Below the pieces are notes generated by a model. It saw only the letters and a list, made by a program, of their open reading frames with translations, had not been told where the DNA came from and did not search any database. A DNA stretch of 64,000 nucleotides from positions 1 to 64,000 of the forward strand of contig CAWBBR010000010.1 of the NCBI GenBank assembly GCA_963787045.1, written 5' to 3'. Source of the stretch: DATJGR01 sp963787045. GTDB lineage: Bacteria; Pseudomonadota; Gammaproteobacteria; Pseudomonadales; Azotimanducaceae. Made by a program: the position numbers and the translations under genes. This document shows, one piece after another, positions 37,155-47,121 of the stretch (position 1 is the stretch's first letter; each line of letters starts with the position of its first letter).

Positions 37155-40100
37155 TCAGAACGTCGACTCGGTCCTTTCGGACGCTGCCAGGATCGGGCGC
37201 AGCGATTCGTGGTCCGCCGGTTTGACGATGTACGCATCGAAGAGCTCTGCGGTCTCGGGTTCCCACGACTCGTGAGGATCGTAGCCGCTCAACGCGACGA
37301 TCCGCATTTTGGCGAGTTGCGGATTCGACCGCAGCCGCTTGGCCACCTCGTACCCATCGATCTGCGGCAAGCCGATATCGAGCAGAACCACGTCCGGTCG
37401 AGTGCGCGTGGCCACTTCGATGGCCTCCGTGGCGTCGTAAACGACGTCGACGTCGTGTTCATCCAGGCGCAACAGCATGGCGAGCGCATCGGCCGCGTCA
37501 GCGTTGTCGTCGACCACGAGGACGCGCCGACGCGGGATGTCGACGCTGCCGGATTCCGTGCCGCGCGCGGAATCCGACACCGCAACCCGCGGCAGGCGGA
37601 TGGTGAACGTCGACCCGGCGCCTGCGCCGGCGCTTCGAGCGTCGATGCTGCCACCGTGCATTTCAATCAGGCGCTTGACGATGGACAACCCGAGACCGAG
37701 GCCGCCTTGTGCGCGGTCGAGCGTGCGTTCGCTCTGCACGAACGGGTCGAAGATATGCGGCATCAGGTCCGCCGCAATGCCGGCGCCGTTGTCCGTCACG
37801 CTGATCGCCACGTCGCCGCCGTCGCATTCGTTCACGTCAACTCGCAACGTGCCGCCGGAATCCGTGTATTTCGCGGCGTTGTGCAGCACGTTACCGAGCG
37901 CCTGCACGAGCCGCACGCGATCGCCCCGAACGTAGAACGGCCCTGCGTGGATATCGACCGTTAGGATTTGGTGCTTGCCGAGGATCAACGGTTCGGCGCT
38001 TTCGACCGCGTGAGCGACGATCGCGGCGACATCGATGTCCTCTTCGTGCAGCGTAATTCGACCCTGCGTGATGCGCGAGACGTCGAGCAGATCGTCGACC
38101 AGCCGATTCAGCTGCCCCGACTGCCGTCGCAGCATCGCGAGCAACCCGCTCGCATCCTCGTTCGCCGGCGAGGTGAGTGTCAGCAGCTCGATTCCGTTTC
38201 TAATGGCCGCGAGCGGATTACGCAGCTCGTGCGCGAGCATCGCCATGAATTCGTCCTTCTGCCGGTCCGCCTCGTGCAACGCGGCTTCGTAGTGGTGCCG
38301 CTCGGTCACGTCGCGAATTGTGCCGCGCATCACCTGGCCACTTCCGGTCCGCTCCACGCGACCGCGCGCCTCGAGCCACACGATCTCGCCGCCCGGATGC
38401 ACGACGCGGAACTCGTCGGAGTAGCTCGCCCCGGCGAGCGCCTGGCTGACGGTGCGCGCCACTCGTTCGCGGTCGTCGGGATGAATCACCTTGAGCGAGC
38501 GCTCATACGTCACGTCGCCCGAGCCGCCGGGTTCGAAGAGTTCCCAGGCTTCGGCCGACCAGTTGGCTTCGTCTGTCGTCGCGTTCCATTCCCACGTGCC
38601 GACACCGCCGGCCGCTTGCGCCAGCCGCAGCCGCTCCCCGGTCTCGCGCAGGGCCTCCTCCGCCATCCTGCGGGTGGTCACGTCGCCGACGACACCGATG
38701 AAGCGTGCGGCGTGTCGGTTCGCGCCGACACCCTCGAAGAACGTGCGACCGCGGTTGTACAACCAGCGTATCTCACCCGTATCGGCTCGTACGATTCGGT
38801 ACTCCTGAACGAACTCTCCGGTTCCGTCCGGCGCGAGCGAATCGCGCATGGCGCTCATGGTGCGTTCACGATCGTCGGAATGGATGAGCCGCTCGATGAT
38901 CTCTGTCGTGATCGCGTCGGCGGCGCTCATGCCGTGCATCGCCGCGAGCTCCGCCGTCCAGTGCACATCGTTGCGAACAGGATCGTAGTCATAGAAACCA
39001 TAGCCGGAGGTCTGCGTTGCAAGTCGCAACCGTTCCTCCGATTCGCGAAGGCGGATCTCGGCCCGCGCGCGTTCGATGTGCGTACCGGTGCGCGTCGCCA
39101 ATTCCTGGACCAATTCGATCTCGTGGAGCCGCCAGGGGTAGACGTCGGCTTTATCGACGGCGAGAACGAAGCGTACGCGGCCCGCGAGAACGCACGGCGC
39201 GCTCAGCAGCGCATGGGTGCGAAACTCCTGCAGCGCCACTGCGAAGGGTGCCGTACGAGGGTCCGTCGCCGTGTCGTCGATGGCGATCGGTTTACCTTGC
39301 AGGAACTCACTGTGGACTTCCGCCGTTTGGAACGTGGCCAACGGGAAGGCACGACTCGCGTCCGGTAGTTCGGCGGAACCGTGCGCGTACAGATTCGTCG
39401 CGGACCGGCCTTCTGCGTCGATTTCGATGAACAGGACGCGCTGAACCTGCAGATACTCGGCGAGGCGTTCGCCGACGCAGCGCATGATCGCGGCGTCGTT
39501 CGATGCCATCGCGACTTCGTCGACGAGTTCGGACAACAGTCGAGCGTTGCCTTCGCGCCGTTTGGCTCGCGTGATGTCGGTGACCACACCATCCCAGACG
39601 ATGCGTCCGCTCGTCTCCCGATACGGACGCGAACGCAGATGCAGCCAGCGTAGCTTGCCGTCCGGTCGATGCATCGGCAGTTCGAGGTCGAGGTCGACCA
39701 ACTCCCGTTCGCTGCGGTCGACAACGCGCAGGAGCTGCTCTCGGTACTCGGTTGGAACCAGGTCGACGATGTTCCGTGCATCGCGCAACACGTCCTCGAC
39801 GAGGACCCCATTGATCTCGCGGATGCCACCGCTCAACGACAGAAAATGCCGCTCGCCGTCCGGCTCCTTCGCGAAGCGGAAGAGCGCGCTGCCCGGCAGG
39901 TGGTCGGCGATGCTGCGTAGCTGACGCTCGCTTTCGTTCCGTAGGTCTTCTGCTTGCTTGCGCTCGGTGATGTCGCTGGCGGTGCCGATGACCTGCAGCG
40001 GCTGCCCGTTCGAATCGCGGCGGAAGACCGTCTCGTAACACAGGAACCATCGCCAGCGTCCGTCGCGATGACGCAGGCGATATTCGCGGCGCACGATCGC

Positions 40101-41312
40101 GTCGTCGGCGAGCATTGCGAGTTCACGCTCGTAGTCGGCGAGCCCAACGACGTCGTCCGGGTGCACCAGCTTGGGGATGAAGTCGCCACGGAGCCCTATG
40201 ACCTCGTCCGGTGTGTAGCCGATCACCTCCGCGACGTGGCGATTGACGAAGACGAGGCTGCGATCACGCAGATCGCGCACGTAGACGACGCTCGGGACGA
40301 CTTCGAGCACATGCGTAACGAACTGTCTTTCGTCGAGCAGTGCGGCCGCCGCGTTCTTCTCTTCAGTGATGTCTACGTTGATGCCCGACACGCGCACGGC
40401 GGTCCCGTCGGTCGCGTGCGTGACGCGGCCGACCGCCAGCAGCCACACCGTACCGCGCTCGGGATGACGGATGCGGAATTCCGCGCGGAATTCGGGAAAG
40501 TCGCCGCTGAGCGCTTTCCACATCCCTCGATTCATGCGCTCGATATCCGCCGGGTCGACATAGCCTGTCGCTTCTTCGAACGACAACGGCTCCGGGCGCG
40601 GCGGCATTCCGTAGAGCACGAAATTTTCGATCGACCAGTACACGGTGCCGTCGACGATGTCCCATTCCCAGACCCCAGCGTTCGAGGCGGCCAGCGAGAG
40701 TCGAAGTCGTTCTTCTGTCTGGCGCAGTTCGGTGATTTCGTTGGCGGCCGTCCTGACGCCCTCGATCGATCCGTCAGGCGCCGTGAGCGGTGCGGCAATC
40801 ACGTCATAGAAACGCTCGTTGCCCGGCTCGCCGATGCGAAGCTGCCGCCGTGTCAGCACGCCGGTCTGCAGCACCCACCGCTTCAGCGCGAGGAGTTCGG
40901 CGACGGACTGCGGCGACGCGAGTTCGTCGTCACGCTTGCCGATCACGTCGACCTCCCCAAAGGTACGTTCCGCGTTGTAGGCCCACTGATAGCGGAGATC
41001 GCGATCGGCGACGGAAAGGACGATCGGTAAATAGTCGAGCGCCAGACCAAGGCGCGCCTCGCCGTCGTGCAATTGGTCGAACAGCTGAGGATCGCTGCGT
41101 TCCATCAGCCGCAGATCCGGTTGTGCGATGCGCAGCGCGGTGCCCACGGCGATCGCACAACTCGCGGCGAACAGCAGCGATCGAGCTGATGCGTCGTACA
41201 GGTCGATGTATTCGCCGAGTGCGACGACAAGGGCAACGGCGAGCGGTGTGGCGAGGAGGACCGCCACGAGTGCCCGAATCCCGCGCCTCGGCTCGGGACT
41301 CGTCAACAGCAT
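37155..41312 (-). CDS. multi-PAS hybrid sensor histidine kinase
   Basis: 1385 residues from ATG 41312. Order: the last two transmembrane segments (ALVAVLLATPLAVALVVALG and LLFAASCAIAVGTAL), PAS domains near residues 75, 195, 320 and 450, a GAF domain near 590-730, two more PAS domains near 770 and 900, then HisKA (MLAHELRNPLAAIRNG, His about 1027), HATPase_c (VTDNGAGIAADLMPHIFDPF, GLGLGLSIVKRLIEMHGGSI) and a receiver (VLVVDDNADAADAL, VVLLDIGLPQIDG). The PAS repeats follow PAS-PAC form (WRWFLCYETVFRR, IRWLYNRGRTFF). The N-terminal membrane part lies in another frame just upstream. Signal unknown; no output regulator adjacent. Confidence 0.87.
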   Translation of the reverse strand: MLLTSPEPRRGIRALVAVLLATPLAVALVVALGEYIDLYDASARSLLFAASCAIAVGTALRIAQPDLRLMERSDPQLFDQLHDGEARLGLALDYLPIVLSVADRDLRYQWAYNAERTFGEVDVIGKRDDELASPQSVAELLALKRWVLQTGVLTRRQLRIGEPGNERFYDVIAAPLTAPDGSIEGVRTAANEITELRQTEERLRLSLAASNAGVWEWDIVDGTVYWSIENFVLYGMPPRPEPLSFEEATGYVDPADIERMNRGMWKALSGDFPEFRAEFRIRHPERGTVWLLAVGRVTHATDGTAVRVSGINVDITEEKNAAAALLDERQFVTHVLEVVPSVVYVRDLRDRSLVFVNRHVAEVIGYTPDEVIGLRGDFIPKLVHPDDVVGLADYERELAMLADDAIVRREYRLRHRDGRWRWFLCYETVFRRDSNGQPLQVIGTASDITERKQAEDLRNESERQLRSIADHLPGSALFRFAKEPDGERHFLSLSGGIREINGVLVEDVLRDARNIVDLVPTEYREQLLRVVDRSERELVDLDLELPMHRPDGKLRWLHLRSRPYRETSGRIVWDGVVTDITRAKRREGNARLLSELVDEVAMASNDAAIMRCVGERLAEYLQVQRVLFIEIDAEGRSATNLYAHGSAELPDASRAFPLATFQTAEVHSEFLQGKPIAIDDTATDPRTAPFAVALQEFRTHALLSAPCVLAGRVRFVLAVDKADVYPWRLHEIELVQELATRTGTHIERARAEIRLRESEERLRLATQTSGYGFYDYDPVRNDVHWTAELAAMHGMSAADAITTEIIERLIHSDDRERTMSAMRDSLAPDGTGEFVQEYRIVRADTGEIRWLYNRGRTFFEGVGANRHAARFIGVVGDVTTRRMAEEALRETGERLRLAQAAGGVGTWEWNATTDEANWSAEAWELFEPGGSGDVTYERSLKVIHPDDRERVARTVSQALAGASYSDEFRVVHPGGEIVWLEARGRVERTGSGQVMRGTIRDVTERHHYEAALHEADRQKDEFMAMLAHELRNPLAAIRNGIELLTLTSPANEDASGLLAMLRRQSGQLNRLVDDLLDVSRITQGRITLHEEDIDVAAIVAHAVESAEPLILGKHQILTVDIHAGPFYVRGDRVRLVQALGNVLHNAAKYTDSGGTLRVDVNECDGGDVAISVTDNGAGIAADLMPHIFDPFVQSERTLDRAQGGLGLGLSIVKRLIEMHGGSIDARSAGAGAGSTFTIRLPRVAVSDSARGTESGSVDIPRRRVLVVDDNADAADALAMLLRLDEHDVDVVYDATEAIEVATRTRPDVVLLDIGLPQIDGYEVAKRLRSNPQLAKMRIVALSGYDPHESWEPETAELFDAYIVKPADHESLRPILAASERTESTF

Positions 41313-41359
41313 GGCCAGCCACCGGTACGGCGTGATCAGCGCCCAGCCGATGGCGAGTA

Positions 41360-41880
41360 TCGACTAGCGCGGCCGTCGTGCCGAGTTCCCCGCCAAGCAG
41401 GGTCGCGGCGCGCGACGAAACGCCGAGTGCATACGCAAGCAAACTCGTCATCGCAACGATCAGAGCCGCCGTGACGGGCGCTACGCGTTCGACCGAACTG
41501 CGAGACGGGCTCGCCGCCGCGGCCAGGGCCAGGATGCCGATGCAAAGCATGGGGCCGGGCGGTGCGTCTGCTGCGGCGACGTCGATCGCTTCGACTCCGT
41601 ACGTGGCGCCGCTCACGCGCCCGAGCAGCACGATCGCACACGTTACGACCAGCATCCACGCACTTGCGCGCACCGTGGTGTCCCACCGTTCGCTGCTGCG
41701 CACCCGCGAGAGCAGCAGCAGACCACTCGCGACGAGGCCGGCTTGAACCAGCGGAAGCGCTGACTCCACGTTGAGCAGCGCGCTGCCGGCTGCCACGAGT
41801 ATCACGATCACTGCGCACGCGTGCGACGCGTGCATGGCTGTCGCGGAGGGTTGCCAGATCGTCTGTTTCCGAGCCTTCAT
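41360..41880 (-). pseudogene. N-terminal membrane domain of the sensor kinase, split off by frameshift
   Basis: From ATG 41880 (MKARKQTIWQPSATAMHASH) this frame codes for about five transmembrane segments (AVIVILVAAGSALLNV, LVQAGLVASGLLLL, ASAWMLVVTCAIVLLG, MLCIGILALAAAA, VTAALIVAMTSLLAYALGV) and then GGELGTTAALV. One base over, the sequence continues ILAIGWALITPYRWLAM straight into the kinase start at 41312. The other frame has a TAG just before this, so the kinase ATG is probably internal to one gene of roughly 1570 codons. Confidence 0.7.
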
Positions 41881-42302
41881 GCGAACGCTCCGACTATTTG
41901 CGCGGCCAGACGATCGACGTTCCGCCCTGACCCATGGACTCGCCGCCGAACGTGCGATCGAACGAAGCTCGCCGCAATCCGCCGGCCGGATTCGTTCTCA
42001 GATCGATCAACGAACTCGCGGTGCGACATTTTCGACCGATCGCTGTCCCGCTGCGGGTATCCATATCATTCTCGCGCGCCGATACCAAGGAGGCTGTGGT
42101 ACGCACTTATACGTACAACTGCTCGGTCCGATCGTGAGTTTGTGACCGGTGTCACAGGTTCGGTTCAATGCCTCGATCGGTTTTTCCGCCCCTCAGCGAG
42201 CGCGTTGGGACGAACGAAGCTGTGCCGGCAATGTAGTACGGTGTCGCGCGAAGTCGCCGACCGAAATCGGCTGCCGATGAACACGCGACGGCGGCGATCC
42301 AA
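41881..42302. other. intergenic, nothing recognised
   Basis: About 420 bases between the sensor-kinase start and the small gene at 42303. GC-skewed frames exist but none looks like protein. It should hold the kinase promoter. No tRNA fold or strong hairpin was found. Confidence 0.45.
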
Positions 42303-42536
42303 CTAATCTGCGGGCGGCTTCGCCGGCGCTGCGAGCAGCAACGCCTTCATCTGATCGAGCGCATCCTGCCGTTCGTCGAGCGTGCGGATGTGCCAGCGGA
42401 TCAACTCGGCGCGTTCGGGGTGGTTCGACAAGCGGATGGTCTCGAGCGACAGCTGCAGACGTTCGATCTCGCGCTCGAGCAGCACGATGACGTCGTCCAG
42501 CGAATTGTTGATCAGCTCGTCTGCCACAGTCGCCAT
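42303..42536 (-). CDS. small helical protein of unknown function
   Basis: 77 residues, MATVADELINNSLDDVIVLL at the start, followed by a charged helix with heptad spacing (REIERLQLSLETIRL, ELIRWHIRTLDERQDALDQM). It looks like a short cytosolic coiled coil. Codon composition fits coding sequence (acidic and hydrophobic residues in pattern, stop-free). No family recognised. Confidence 0.5.
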   Translation of the reverse strand: MATVADELINNSLDDVIVLLEREIERLQLSLETIRLSNHPERAELIRWHIRTLDERQDALDQMKALLLAAPAKPPAD

Positions 42537-42619
42537 CGTCGCGTTGGGTCTCGATCTCGAACGTCTTTGTAGACTAGCAGCCCCATGGAGGACGCACCGT
42601 CGTCAAAGCCGAATTTTGT

Positions 42620-43373
42620 TTACGGTGTCCCACCGTCGACACGAACCAGCGTGCCGGTCGTGAAACTCGCCGACGGACTCGCGAGGAACAACGCCGCACC
42701 GACGATTTCGTTCGGCTCGCCGCCGCGTTTCATCGCGAGACGCGGCGCCTGCAGTTTGCGGAACGATTCCATGTCCCACGCTTTCGATATGTCGGTGAGA
42801 AACGGGCCGGCGACGATGCAGTTGACCCGCACCTTCGGTCCGTACGCGAACGCGAACGACCGCGTGATCGAGTTGAGTCCGGCTTTCGCCGCGCCGTACG
42901 GCTCCGACGTCGGCGATCGGATTCAGCGACGCGGTGCTCGAGATGTTGATGATCGAGCCGCCGTCGCCTTTCGCCATCCGGCTGCCGACGAGCGCCGACA
43001 GACGGAACGGTCCCTTGAAATTCAGCCCGACGACTTTGTCGAACAGATCTTCGGAGATGTCTTCCAGCGCCGGATACAGCGGCGACATGCCGGCGTTGTT
43101 GACCAGCACGTCGACGCGGCCGAACCGTTCGTACGCCGCATCGGCGAGCTTGCCGACTTCGTCCCAGCGGCCGACGTGACAGGCGATCGGCAACGCTTTG
43201 CGACCTTTTTTCTCGGCCTCGCGCGCCACTTCCTCGCAGGCCTGCAGCTTGCGGCTGGCGATCACGACGTCGGCGCCGCGTTCGGCAAACGCCAACACCA
43301 TCTCGCGGCCGAGACCGCGGCTGCCGCCGGTGACCAGAACCACCTTGCCGGTGAAATCGAACAACGGATCCAT
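42620..43373 (-). CDS. SDR-family oxidoreductase, frameshifted
   Basis: Starts MDPLFDFTGKVVLVTGGSRG at 43373. TGGSRGLG cofactor motif, VDVLVNNAGMSP and INISSTASLNPIADV (Ser) lie in one frame. The catalytic Tyr-Lys segment EPYGAAKAGLNSITRSF and the rest (VRVNCIVAGPFLTDISKAWD to LVRVDGGTP) lie one base over; one extra base at about 42902-42905 explains it. The repaired protein is about 250 residues, the normal length. It is on the same strand as the acyl-CoA synthetase just upstream and may oxidise hydroxyacyl or alcohol intermediates of the same pathway. Confidence 0.8.
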
Positions 43374-43401
43374 CGCACTTCCCCCTGAATATTTTCGCTG
43401 A

Positions 43402-45043
43402 TTAATTCTTAGCCGAACCGGTCGCCTGTTCCTTCGCCCACCGATAGTCGGCCTTGCCGCTCGGGCTGCGCACGATCGCGTCGCGAAAGACATAGGCCTT
43501 CGGCAACTTGTAGCGCGCGATGTGTTTCGCGCACTCGTCGCTCAATTCGGCATCTGTCACCCGCACGCCGTCGCGCAACTGCACGACCGCCACTACCTCC
43601 TGACCCCAGCGTTCGCTCGGCCGTCCGGCGACCACCGCGTCGTAAACCGCGGGATGGTGTTTCAGCGCGTGTTCGACTTCTTCGGCGAAGATCTTTTCGC
43701 CGCCCGAGTTGATCGTCACCGAGTCGCGGCCGTGCAGCTCGATGCTGCCGTCGGCGAGATGTCGCGCGCGATCGCCGGGCACCGAGAAACGCGTGCCGCC
43801 GATCATCACGAACGTACGCTCGGTCTTCGCCGCGTCGTCGAGGTAGCCGAGCGGCACGAATCCCCGCTTCGCCCACCAGCCCATGCCCTCGTGTCCGGGC
43901 GGCAATACCGTGGTCAATGCTTCGTCGACGACGACGTTGTCGGGACCCGGCACGAACTTGCCGGTGCTCGCGCCGGTCATCTTGTTGCTGATCTGCGAGC
44001 CCTGTCCGCCCGCCTCCGACGAACCGAGCCCGTCGATGATCATCACGTGCGGCAGCAGTTCGAGAATTTCGGCCTTGATCGACGCGTTCAGCGGCGCACC
44101 GCCCGACAGAATGATGCCGAGACACGACAGGTCGTAGTTGCCGTTGCGGATGGCATCGACGATCGGCCGCGCGAACGCATCGCCGACGATCTGCAGGAAG
44201 TTGATCTTCTCGCGCTCGATCAACGACAGGATGTCGGCCGGATCGAGCCGCTCCACGTCGCTCTGAATGAACACCGTGTTGCCCTGGTGCAGCGCGGACA
44301 GTGCGATCCAATGCCCGGCGCCGTGCATATAAGGCGCGGCCGGGAACATCTTCATGCTGACGGTCTTCGCGCGTTCGACGAACTCGTCGAGCGACTCGAT
44401 GATCTTGCCGTCGGCCGCGCGTCCGCCCAGCGCCGCAACGAGAATGTCGGCCTGACGCCATAGCACGCCTTTCGGCATGCCGGTGGTGCCGCCGGTATAG
44501 AGGATGTAGAGATCGTCCGGCGACGGTTCCGTTTTCGGCACGTCCGGCGAGCTCTGCGCGAGTGCGGTCTCGTAATCGACGGCGCCCGGCAGCAGCGCGT
44601 TGCCGGATTCGTCCGCCACCTGGATGAACACTTCCAACGACGGAACTTTGGCGCGCACCGCGGCGACGCGCGGCGCGAAATTCGCGTGATAGATGATCGC
44701 GCGTGCGCGCGCGTTGTTCAGCAGGTACACCAGCTCTTCTTCGACGTAGCGGTAGTTGACGTTGAACGGCGCGACGCGCGCCTTGTAACCGCCGAGCATG
44801 CCTTCGAGGTACTCGTTGCCGTTGAAGAGATACAGCGCGAGCTGGTCCTGCCCCGATTCCCACGGCTCCAGCGCCGAGCGCGGCGTTCGCACGCCGAGGC
44901 CGCGCGACACCAGATAGTTGGCCGAGCCGCCGCGTCCGCTCGTTGAGCTGGCCGAACGTGATGCGGCGATCGCGAAACACGATTGCTTCCTGATCCGGAA
45001 ATGCCGCCGCAATGGCTTCGCTGACTGCGCCCAGATTGAACAT
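43402..45043 (-). CDS. acyl-CoA synthetase (AMP-binding), frameshifted
   Basis: About 546 residues after repair. It starts MFNLGAVSEAIAAAFPDQEA at 45043, then IVFRDRRITFGQLNERTRRL, and continues one base over as ANYLVSRGLGVRTPRSALEP. The extra base is one of the CC pair at 44922-44923. The adenylation motif is YILYTGGTTGMPKGVLWRQ, and the C-terminal lid includes DSVTINSGGEKIFAEEVEHA and the catalytic Lys in SGKADYRWAKEQ. It resembles FadD-type synthetases acting on bulky acids such as steroid side chains. 28 bases separate it from the SDR gene. Confidence 0.85.
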
Positions 45044-45180
45044 GATCCCTGCCGTGATCGAAGTGAGGGGCCATGCTGCCCTGCGCTCCTGCCCATGTAA
45101 ACCGAGTCGCCGTCGCGCGGCTGGCTTCGCCGCCGGGCCGTCGCTAGGCTTGCGCGCGTCACCTCACGCAGACGACCTCC

Positions 45181-45765
45181 ATGGAACTGATCCTCGTCCG
45201 TCACGCGCTGCCGGAACGCCAGCAGGTCGCATCCGGCACCGCCGATCCGCCACTCTCGACGACCGGACTCGAACAGGCGGCCAAGGTTGCGCGGTGGCTC
45301 GCGGCCGAGACGATCGACACGGTGTTCTCGAGTCCGATGCGCCGCGCAAAGGAAACCGCACAGGCCTACGTCGCCCTCAGCGGACATCCGATCCAGTTCC
45401 ACGAAGGCATCGTCGAATTCGACCGGCACACGTCGAGCTACATTCCGATGGAGGAACTGAAACGCACCGACTACGCCGCCTGGAAAGCGTTCGTCGACGG
45501 CCGCTACAACGAGGAGGTCGACATCCTGGCTTTTCAGGACACGGTCGTTCGCGCGCTGGAATCGATCATCGCCCGCCACCAGGGCCAACGCGTGGTCGTC
45601 TTCTGCCATGGCGGCGTCATCAACGTCTGGGCCGCCCACGTCCTGCGCATGGTGCCGCGCCTCTTCTTCGAACCGAACTACACCAGCATTCACCGCTTCC
45701 TGTGCGCACGGTCCGGCGAACGGAACGTCGTCAGCCTCAACGAGACGGCCCATTTGAGGGACTGA
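45181..45765 (+). CDS. histidine phosphatase family protein
   Basis: 194 residues. ILVRHALPERQ contains the phosphate-accepting His of the RHG/RHA motif; TVFSSPMRRAKETAQAY, the acidic EGIVEFD region, and VVVFCHGGVINV with the second catalytic His are all present. Acts on small phosphate esters or phosphoproteins; also named PhoE/GpmB-like in genomes. It stands divergent from the acyl-CoA synthetase and its stop codon merges into the palindromic repeat. Confidence 0.87.
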   Translation: MELILVRHALPERQQVASGTADPPLSTTGLEQAAKVARWLAAETIDTVFSSPMRRAKETAQAYVALSGHPIQFHEGIVEFDRHTSSYIPMEELKRTDYAAWKAFVDGRYNEEVDILAFQDTVVRALESIIARHQGQRVVVFCHGGVINVWAAHVLRMVPRLFFEPNYTSIHRFLCARSGERNVVSLNETAHLRD

Positions 45766-46150
45766 GGCGGTGGGACGAGCTTCGATTTGCGGTGGAGGCG
45801 GGTGATCGGTGCTCCGGACTCGCTCGAGCCATCCCTGGGCGCTCCTTTCGCGACATCCATGTCGCTCAAGGGTCCGGCACACCGATCACCCGCCACCTTC
45901 CGCCATCGAAGTCGCGCCTCCATCGCTCAGTCGTGTGTCGAGCGTGAACGCGCGCTAGCGCGCGTTCATGCACGACACCGACGAGCGAAGCGCGTGAGCT
46001 CGGACCGCAGGACGGTGGCGGGTGAATCGGTGTGCCGGACCCTTGAGCGCCAGGGATGTCGCGAAAGGAGCGACCAGGGATGGCTCGAGCGCGTCCGAAG
46101 CAGCGATTCACCCACCTCCGCCGCGAACTCGAAGCTCGCACCTCCTCCGC
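45764..46150. repeat. large imperfect palindrome of two inverted ~140-base arms
   Basis: Arm A (about 45764-45904) and arm B (about 46008-46150) are reverse complements with most positions matching, including the shared blocks CGCTCGAGCCATCCCTGG, CGCTCCTTTCGCGACATCC and CGCTCAAGGGTCCGGCAC. Each arm is also partly self-complementary (GGCGGGTGATCGGTG and CACCGATCACCCGCC in arm A). The spacer centres on a perfect 24-base palindrome at 45945-45968. It resembles a BIME/REP-type element between genes; transcript folding or recombination roles are possible. Confidence 0.8.
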
Positions 46151-46237
46151 TTGCCTTCATCTCGCGTTTCCATAGACTGTTGCGTCGCACAATTTGCAGC
46201 TCATAACTACACGATACCTATATAGGGAGGTTTTCTG

Positions 46238-47116
46238 ATGGGAATGCTCGATGGCAAGGTCGCTCTGGTGACGGGTGCGGGTGGCGGTCTGGGCCGCGCC
46301 CACGCGCTGTTGTTGGCGAAGGAAGGCGCGTCTGTCGTCGTGAACGACCTGGGCGGTTCGCGTGACGGCACCGGCGCCGGCCACAACATGGCCGATCAGG
46401 TCGTCAATGAAATCAAAGCGGCCGGCGGCAAGGCCGTGGCCGACTACGGTTCGGTCGCGGATCCGGCGCAGGCCAAGGCCATGGTGCAAACCGCCGTTTC
46501 GAACTTCGGCAAGCTCGACATCTGCATCAACAACGCCGGCATCCTGCGCGACAAGTCGTTCAAGAACATGACCGACGATCTGTGGGACATCATCATCAAC
46601 GTGCACCTGCGCGGCACGTATCTGGTCACGAAAGCGGCGTACGACCAGATGATCGCGCAGGGCCACGGCGGCCGGATCATCATGACGAGTTCGACGTCGG
46701 GTCTGCTCGGCAACTTCGGCCAGACGAATTACGGCGCGGCGAAAGCGGCAACCGCCGGCTTCATGCGCTGCCTGTGGCTCGAAGGCGTGAAGTACGGCAT
46801 CACCGTCAACATTCTCGCGCCCACCGCGATGTCGCGGCTCACCGAAGACGTCCTGCCGGAACAGGCGAAGGACGCGTTCCCGCCGGAGAAGGTCTCGCCT
46901 GCGGTCGTGTGGTTGTGCACCGACGAAGCGAAGGAAGTCAGCGGCCGGCAGTTCCTGGTCGCCGGCAACAACGTGTCGCTGCTGTCGTGGCAGATCACGC
47001 CGATCGCGTCGAAGGATCAGAAAGACGCACCGTGGGGCGTGAAGACCATCGGTGAAAAGATCCTCGCCAGCAAAGACGAGTGGCCGCCGATCAATCCGAT
47101 GCGCGGCTTCATGTGA
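46238..47116 (+). CDS. SDR dehydrogenase, multifunctional-enzyme-2-like
   Basis: 292 residues with a strong ribosome site (AGGGAGG at 46224-46230). GKVALVTGAGGGLGRAHALL is the GxxxGxG motif of the peroxisomal MFE-2-like (3R)-hydroxyacyl-CoA dehydrogenase branch, and VVVNDLGGSRDGTG is characteristic of that branch. INNAGILRDKSFKNMTDDLW and IIMTSSTSGLLGNFGQTNYG contain the NAG, Ser and Tyr motifs with Lys shortly after. First gene of an operon with CoA transferase and two acyl-CoA dehydrogenases, so a beta-oxidation step is likely. Confidence 0.88.
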   Translation: MGMLDGKVALVTGAGGGLGRAHALLLAKEGASVVVNDLGGSRDGTGAGHNMADQVVNEIKAAGGKAVADYGSVADPAQAKAMVQTAVSNFGKLDICINNAGILRDKSFKNMTDDLWDIIINVHLRGTYLVTKAAYDQMIAQGHGGRIIMTSSTSGLLGNFGQTNYGAAKAATAGFMRCLWLEGVKYGITVNILAPTAMSRLTEDVLPEQAKDAFPPEKVSPAVVWLCTDEAKEVSGRQFLVAGNNVSLLSWQITPIASKDQKDAPWGVKTIGEKILASKDEWPPINPMRGFM

Positions 47117-47121
47117 CCGAC

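Noticed and set aside
37968..39368. A 466-codon plus-strand frame
   Set aside because: Antisense to the sensor kinase; the PAS and GAF motifs are on the other strand.
42140..42175. GGTTCGGTTCAATGCC resembling a tRNA T-arm
   Set aside because: The T-loop consensus is broken and no acceptor or anticodon stem could be placed around it.
45766..46150. Short reading frames across the palindromic repeat, several starting near 45787-46000
   Set aside because: They read through the repeat arms in both orientations and resemble each other only because of the inverted DNA repeat.
46215..46224. TATATA as a -10 element before the SDR gene
   Set aside because: It directly abuts the AGGGAGG ribosome site, leaving no room for a normal leader.
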